From Cyanophora paradoxa (taxonomy: Eukaryota > Glaucocystophyceae > Cyanophorales > Cyanophoraceae), in assembly GCA_004431415.1 (NCBI GenBank), contig QPMI01000157.1:124001-188000 (forward strand): a stretch of 64,000 nt of DNA, written 5' to 3'. The first letter of the stretch is position 1, and every line of letters starts with the position of its first letter. The translations under genes and the position numbers were made by a program. Below are positions 59,408 to 64,000 of the stretch, piece by piece. Under the pieces are notes generated by a model that was given only the letters and a program-made list of their open reading frames with translations, did no database searches and was not told the DNA's origin.

Positions 59408-61372
59408 CTACTCCCACGACACATAAAGAGCAACAAGAATCCAGGAAGGTAACTGTGCCGAGCGAGGCCCGCGATAGCACACGTCATATGCTGGGCCAAG
59501 CACCATTGCAGGTGCACGCAAGGCAAGCTGCAACTGTGGCCACCATGGAGCTGAGGGCCACTGAGGGACAATAAAAACTGCCGAGGCCCTACACTGGCGG
59601 ACATGTGACACAAGGTGCAAGAGGACATTTGGGTCCGGAAAGACGTAATTACGAGCACCACGCCAGGTTGCTGTAAAGCAATCATATCCTTCAGCATGTC
59701 GATCATTCAAATCAATGGAAAAGTATCGATTTAGGTGAGTGTTGGCTGATGAGGCCATACGATCAATATCAAAAGGTCCAAATGTCCGACTGACCATGGC
59801 AAAATACCCAGGTTTCAAAGAGTAGTCGGCGGGGTAAAAGTAGCGACTCAAAGCATCGGACCACTCATTGTCAACACCAGGAATGTGTTCTGCTTCAATG
59901 CTGATGCAATTGAGCAGAGCAATATCCCAAATTGCTGCTGCAACTCGGCAAAGGTATTCATGTCTTCCGCCACCATTGTTGATGTAGGCCACAGTCACTG
60001 TGTTGTCCGAGCGAACTAAGATGTTCTGATTGCGCAATAAACCTTGATAGTGCTGCATAGCGCGAAGCACTGCCATTAACTCGCGCCACGACGAAATTTG
60101 CTGAGCTTCTTCTTGGTTCCACAGGCACTGGAATGGGGCAGGCTCAAGCTCCCAAGCCACAGGTTGAGCATCACCAATTCGGGTAGTGATCCAGGCTCCT
60201 GCACCAACATGGCTTGCATCCGTAGTCAACACAAAGAGCCTTTCAGGCCGAATAGGGCAGCGGCCATTGTATCGGTGGATGTTGGCCAGCCACCACTCAA
60301 GTTCCCGACGAGTCTCATTGGTGAGCTCCACTGGATGATTCCAATGCCATTCTCTTGCCACGACATTGATGTATCGAAAGAGGGACCTGGTCTTGATGCG
60401 AGCTGGAGCCAAGCCCCGTGCCATGGACACAAGGGTGCCGGCGACCTTGGCCATTTCACGTGCAGATGCTGATTTCTTTTTCTTCAGAAGCCCTTTGATC
60501 AAAGCAAGCAGACGACCAAGCTTGTCTTGGGGTACTTCAAACAACATGCGGGCGGAGTCCACTATGAAGCCCAAGAAAGCCACCGACTGTGCTGGGGTGA
60601 GCTCAGATTTGCTGTTGACCACAAGCTTGAGGGCAGCAAATGTTTTGAGGACGAAATCCCGCAATTCACAGGCCTTCTCGTAGGTTGGAGCAGCAAACCA
60701 CCAGTCGTCAACATAGTTCACCACGAAGATGCCAAAGCGGCGGAAGTAGTTGACCACTTGTCGCATGATCTTGACGAATGCAAACGGTGAGTGCTTGAGG
60801 CCGAAGGGCAAAACTGTGTACACATAGAATTTGCTGTCAAACTCAAAGCCCATGTTCCGCCAGTCTTGCGGTGAGACTGGCACGTGGTGGTATCCAGATT
60901 CAAGGTCAATAGTGAACATGTACCAGCCTTGGCGCAGCATGGCTGCAACATGCTCAAGAGTCTCATACTTGAAGGGGATGTCCGGAAGGCCTTTATTGGT
61001 AGGCCGGCCATCCCAGATGAGCCGCAACTTGGATCCAGTCTTCTTGGGCACCACGGACAGTGAGCAGACAATGTTCACTTGAGCTTCTTCAACTTCTCTG
61101 ATCGCTCCCGTGCGCAAAAGCTTCTGAATTTCGGTTCTCACAAAGTCCTGATGGTCCACAGCCGCAGACTTGTGGTTGGCCCGGCGCTCTGCTGGCAGCC
61201 GCCTCGCTCCTGACAAAGGGAAACCACGCAAGATCCAGTTGAGCACGACATCATTGGCTCCAATCGCTCTCCACTGTTGGACTGCAGCTTGAATGCAGGA
61301 TGCAACAAAGCCTCCTGCAAAGTGAGGTGAGGCCTTGCATTGGCAGACATGCCCAATTATCGCGGTGCCCAT
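59408..61372 (-). CDS. DIRS-type reverse transcriptase/RNase H, copy 2
   Basis: Intact 654-codon frame, virtually identical to 45787-47751, with the same YVDD active site and RNase H motifs. One visible base difference lies near 59668 in an overlapping frame, where TTC/TCC variants distinguish the copies. Near-identity argues for very recent duplication. Confidence 0.93.
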   Translation of the reverse strand: MGTAIIGHVCQCKASPHFAGGFVASCIQAAVQQWRAIGANDVVLNWILRGFPLSGARRLPAERRANHKSAAVDHQDFVRTEIQKLLRTGAIREVEEAQVNIVCSLSVVPKKTGSKLRLIWDGRPTNKGLPDIPFKYETLEHVAAMLRQGWYMFTIDLESGYHHVPVSPQDWRNMGFEFDSKFYVYTVLPFGLKHSPFAFVKIMRQVVNYFRRFGIFVVNYVDDWWFAAPTYEKACELRDFVLKTFAALKLVVNSKSELTPAQSVAFLGFIVDSARMLFEVPQDKLGRLLALIKGLLKKKKSASAREMAKVAGTLVSMARGLAPARIKTRSLFRYINVVAREWHWNHPVELTNETRRELEWWLANIHRYNGRCPIRPERLFVLTTDASHVGAGAWITTRIGDAQPVAWELEPAPFQCLWNQEEAQQISSWRELMAVLRAMQHYQGLLRNQNILVRSDNTVTVAYINNGGGRHEYLCRVAAAIWDIALLNCISIEAEHIPGVDNEWSDALSRYFYPADYSLKPGYFAMVSRTFGPFDIDRMASSANTHLNRYFSIDLNDRHAEGYDCFTATWRGARNYVFPDPNVLLHLVSHVRQCRASAVFIVPQWPSAPWWPQLQLALRAPAMVLGPAYDVCYRGPRSAQLPSWILVALYVSWE

Positions 61373-61441
61373 CTAGCACTGCTACAGCTGATGGTCCATG
61401 CAGCCGCTGGCTTGAAGATGGTGACACGCGAACGGGAAGAA

Positions 61442-61601
61442 GCTTAGAGGCCTTGGCTGCGAAGCAAGACTGAGGCTTGTACCCCAGGGGCGCACTTATA
61501 ACTTGTAAGTGCGCCCCTTGTACATATGTGCGTAAGCAAGGCTGCCTTTATTTGGCAGCCATACACTGCCCTATGCTACGCTGACGCTCACATAGGTTCG
61601 A
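61442..61601 (-). repeat. Repeat A3
   Basis: Reverse complement of A1/A2, including the 12-bp-arm hairpin. Forms the 5' end of the inverted unit. Confidence 0.92.
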
Positions 61602-62126
61602 ATGCAAATGTTCCGATCCCTATGCGAATGTAAATCTTGGATTAAATAAAGATCTAGAATACGAAGCTCGAAAATTTGGAATCGATCATAAATCTCAAGT
61701 GTACATGTCTAGAGCTGCGCATGTCTAGAGCTGCGCATGCGCATGCGCCCTCTAGATCTCTAGATCTAGATCTAGATTTAGATTAGGCGCAGGCTAGCTA
61801 CAGGAGAGAGCACTGCAGCTGCTGCAGTACTAGTGACATTTCCCGGTACACTGTGACCCGGATAAATTAAAATGCACATCTTCCGACCCGGCCCTATGCG
61901 AACTTGTAATGTACTATGCGAACTATGTATATATACTGAAGCGATCATGCAAGTGAAGGAGCGGAAATTGATCAATGAGAGCGCAATAATTAAAGGAGCA
62001 AAATAAACTCAACGACTCGGCGAACAAATTTATCATCGGATCCAGAGAGCAGCACTAACGTTCATGCAGCTGTATACATCTCGATATGCGAATGCATAAA
62101 AGTGTGCACGGGCGCTGCGGCACGGG
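61602..62126. other. AT-rich intergenic region
   Basis: Contains CTAGATCTAGATCT-type and TGCGCATGCGC palindromic runs near 61710-61780 and a repeated TCTAGAGCTGCGCATG pair. No gene visible. It includes the 3' flank of the NADPH-oxidase-like gene. Confidence 0.5.
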
Positions 62127-62850
62127 CTAGAGGTCGAAGGTCTCCTTGTGGGTGTGGAAGGGGACGCCGGCGCGGGCGGCGGCGCGCTGCGCGGCCCGCT
62201 CCGCGGCGCCCATGAGGCCCCCCGGCCCGCACGTGAAGACGGCGACGGGCCCGCCCCGCCCCGGCTCCGCCGCCGCCGCCGCCGCCGCGGCGACGCCGGC
62301 GAAGAAGACGTCGAGGTCGGGGCGCGGGCGCTTCGCGGCGGGGCCCGCGGGGCCGGCGCCGGCCTCCGGGTCGATCACGACGAGCTGGAAGGCCGGCCGC
62401 TGCTGGCCGGCGCCCGGGCGAGGGCCGGGGCGGGGGCGACGGGGCGGCGGGGCGGCGGCGGGGGGCCGGCGGGTGACGCAGGTAGAGCAGGCGAAGGCGA
62501 CGCCGGCGGCGGTGGCGCGGGCCTCGAGGGCGGCGAGGGCGTCGTCGAAGGCGAGCAGCGTCGCCTCGTCCCGCGAGAGCCACAGCACGTCCACCCGCCG
62601 CAGCCGCGCCCCGTCCTTCCCGGCGCCCTGCAGGAGCCACCCCAGCGTCGAGAGCGCCGGCGCGATCCCTGCGCCGAGCCGCGCGTAAGGGCCCGGGGCC
62701 GGGGTGATGGAGGGGCGCGGCGTTGGGGCCGCACCAATGCCGCCGCAGACGACGGCGAGGGAGGGGTACCGCTCGAAGCGGACGGAGGGGCGCCCGTAGG
62801 GCCCGTCGACCCGCAGCGCGACGCTCCCGGGGGCCACCTGCGCGCGCGAG

Positions 62851-62891
<41 letters not shown>

Positions 62892-64000
62892 CTCCCGTCA
62901 GGGCCGGTGGGGGGTACCCCGCCAGAAGGGATTCGAGGGCGCACCCCGGCCTTGGCGAGGGCGGCGAGGCGCCCCGTGAAGGTGTCGGGCCCCCTGTCGC
63001 GGATGTGCAGCGTGAAGCGCCCGTCCTGCTCGCGGGTGAGCGGAGCGGACTTGGAGCTGGGCCCGGGGGCGGAGGGGGGGGCGGCGGGCCTGGGAGGGGT
63101 CGGAGGAGATGGACATGGGGTGCCACTCGAGGCCCGAGAGGGCGGGGAGCTGGAGGAAGACGAACTGGCCGGAGCCGTGCGCCCCCATCCCCGGCTTGCT
63201 CACCTCCAGCCTGCACCCCGGGCCGGCCCCGTGAGCCGCGGCTCGGCTCAACCTGGGACGGCGCGGGGCGGGGCGCACCGGGAGATGCGGCCGTCGAGGA
63301 GGCGGAGGGAGAGGAGGCGGGCGGGGCGTGCGCGGCCCTTCCACGCGCGGAAGGCGCAGTCGGCGGCGTAGAGGGCCGCGGGGGGCACCGCGTACGCGAT
63401 CACGCTCCGCCTTCCAATCGCGCAGTCAGCCGCCGCGAGGCGAGGGGCCGGGGCGCCGGCGCGGGGCCGCGCACTCGTGGATGCAGGCGAAGACGACGGC
63501 GGGGACGAAGAGGAAGTGCATGAAGTAGAAGCGCTGCGGAGGAAGGGGTCGGCGCGGCGGGGCCTGGGCGGGGCGGGGGGTACCCGGACCTCGAAGAGGG
63601 CGCGGCGGAGCTGGGGGAGGGAGAGGAGGGAGAGGAGGAGCATGAGGGCGCCGCTGAGGAGCCCCGCGAGGTTGTTGAGGTCCTCGCTCGCCCCGCCCCA
63701 CTCCGCCAGGTACGACGCCCCCAGGCCCTGCCCCGAGGTTCAGCCCGGCCCCGGGCTCGCCGGGGGGCGCCTGAGGGAGGGCGGACGGGGACGGAGGAGA
63801 AGTAGAGGGCGAGGAGGCCGCCGTGGAGCCAGACGCTCGCCACCATCGCCACCGCCGCCCACCGGTGGAACTGGCCACGGCCGCCGCGCGCCGCCGCGTC
63901 AGCGTAGAGCTGCTGAGCGCGGAGGGCGGGGGGCGGCCCACCCGCACGGCGCGCTCCCACGCGATGCCAAAGAAGTGCTGCGCGCCGGCCGCGGGCCGCG
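62127..64000 (-). CDS. NADPH oxidase / ferric reductase-like protein, 5' end beyond window
   Basis: Minus-strand exons in several frames. From the window edge: QFHRWAAVAMVASVWLHGGL (membrane, about 63800-63870), LNNLAGLLSGALMLLL (about 63640), RFYFMHFLFVPAVVFACIHE (its His residues fit heme ligands, about 63475-63535), GQFVFLQLPALSGLEWHPMS then ISS (FAD-binding HPxS, about 63110-63175), FTLHIRD (about 63000), VDGPYGRP (about 62790), CGGIG followed after an intron by IAPALSTLGWLL (NAD(P)H-binding, 62640-62745), VAVFTCGPGGLMGA (about 62215) and the terminal FHTHKETFDL. The family moves electrons from NADPH through FAD and heme across a membrane to oxygen or ferric iron; which acceptor is used cannot be told. 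Introns are C-rich on the sense strand, one with a 40-base run (62852-62891). Confidence 0.8.
62852..62891. repeat. Homopolymer run of 40 G
   Basis: Uninterrupted G40 on the plus strand, which is C40 in the sense of the oxidase-like gene and lies in an inferred intron. True length is uncertain for any sequencing method. Confidence 0.85.

Larger units (their letters stand above)
57782..61601 (-). mobile_element. RT/RNase H-tyrosine recombinase retroelement unit, copy 2 (inverted)
   Basis: Same 3,820 bp as copy 1, in opposite orientation, from repeat B (57782-57843) to repeat A (61442-61601). It has no gag unit attached at its A end, where the flank is AT-rich unique sequence (TGCAAATGTTCCG). 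This shows that the A-RT-YR-B unit moves on its own. Copies 1 and 2 flank the RCC1/kinase block. Confidence 0.9.

Overview
The window looks like nuclear DNA of a unicellular eukaryote, probably an alga or related protist. Host genes are GC-rich and intron-containing (SAM-TIR protein, RCC1-repeat protein, protein kinase, NADPH-oxidase/ferric-reductase-like protein). They are interleaved with eukaryotic mobile elements: a retrotransposon with RNase H, two DIRS/Ngaro-type tyrosine-recombinase retroelement units, a long foldback element, and two copies of an AT-rich polinton-like virus (PLV). No bacterial operon structure, rRNA or tRNA is visible. Lineage is not settled by the sequence; GC-AG and C-rich introns are only weak hints.

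Layout. 1-1303: right end of PLV copy A. 1304-3893 and 13194-13890: a retrotransposon polyprotein (RT thumb, Cys/His cluster, RNase H, zinc finger) cut in two by a 9.3-kb foldback element (3894-13193; 21-bp perfect ends, 5-bp target duplication). 13891-14415: unresolved flank. 14416-41939: complete PLV copy B (27,524 bp, 6-bp target duplication GCCATT). 42016-43500: nine inferred exons of a SAM-TIR gene resembling SARM1. 43508-45557: gag-bearing unit of a tyrosine-recombinase retroelement. 45558-49377: RT/RNase H-recombinase unit. 49378-57781: host block (low-complexity protein, RCC1 repeats, kinase, unassigned exons). 57782-61601: second, inverted RT-recombinase unit of exactly the same length. 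62127-64000: 3' part of an NADPH-oxidase-like gene on the minus strand.

PLV copy B carries a virion module (double-jelly-roll capsid, two penton-like proteins, packaging ATPase), a replication module (TVpol-SF3 helicase and, separately, a protein-primed type PolB), a DDE integrase, a very large mosaic fibre with LamG and lectin-like parts, a patatin-like lipase, a discoidin-domain protein, an endonuclease with zinc ribbons, and an S-adenosylmethionine decarboxylase with all catalytic residues. Its ends are perfect palindromes whose arms covary between the two termini, followed by subterminal stem-loops that also covary. A 1.25-kb non-coding region holds two arrays of 31-bp iterons and is a candidate origin.

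A caution applies throughout. Many frame breaks are each explained by one missing base. Two near-identical retroelement copies lack one C in different C5 runs. This points to single-base deletions in the consensus sequence rather than gene decay, so interrupted PLV genes are described here as single genes.
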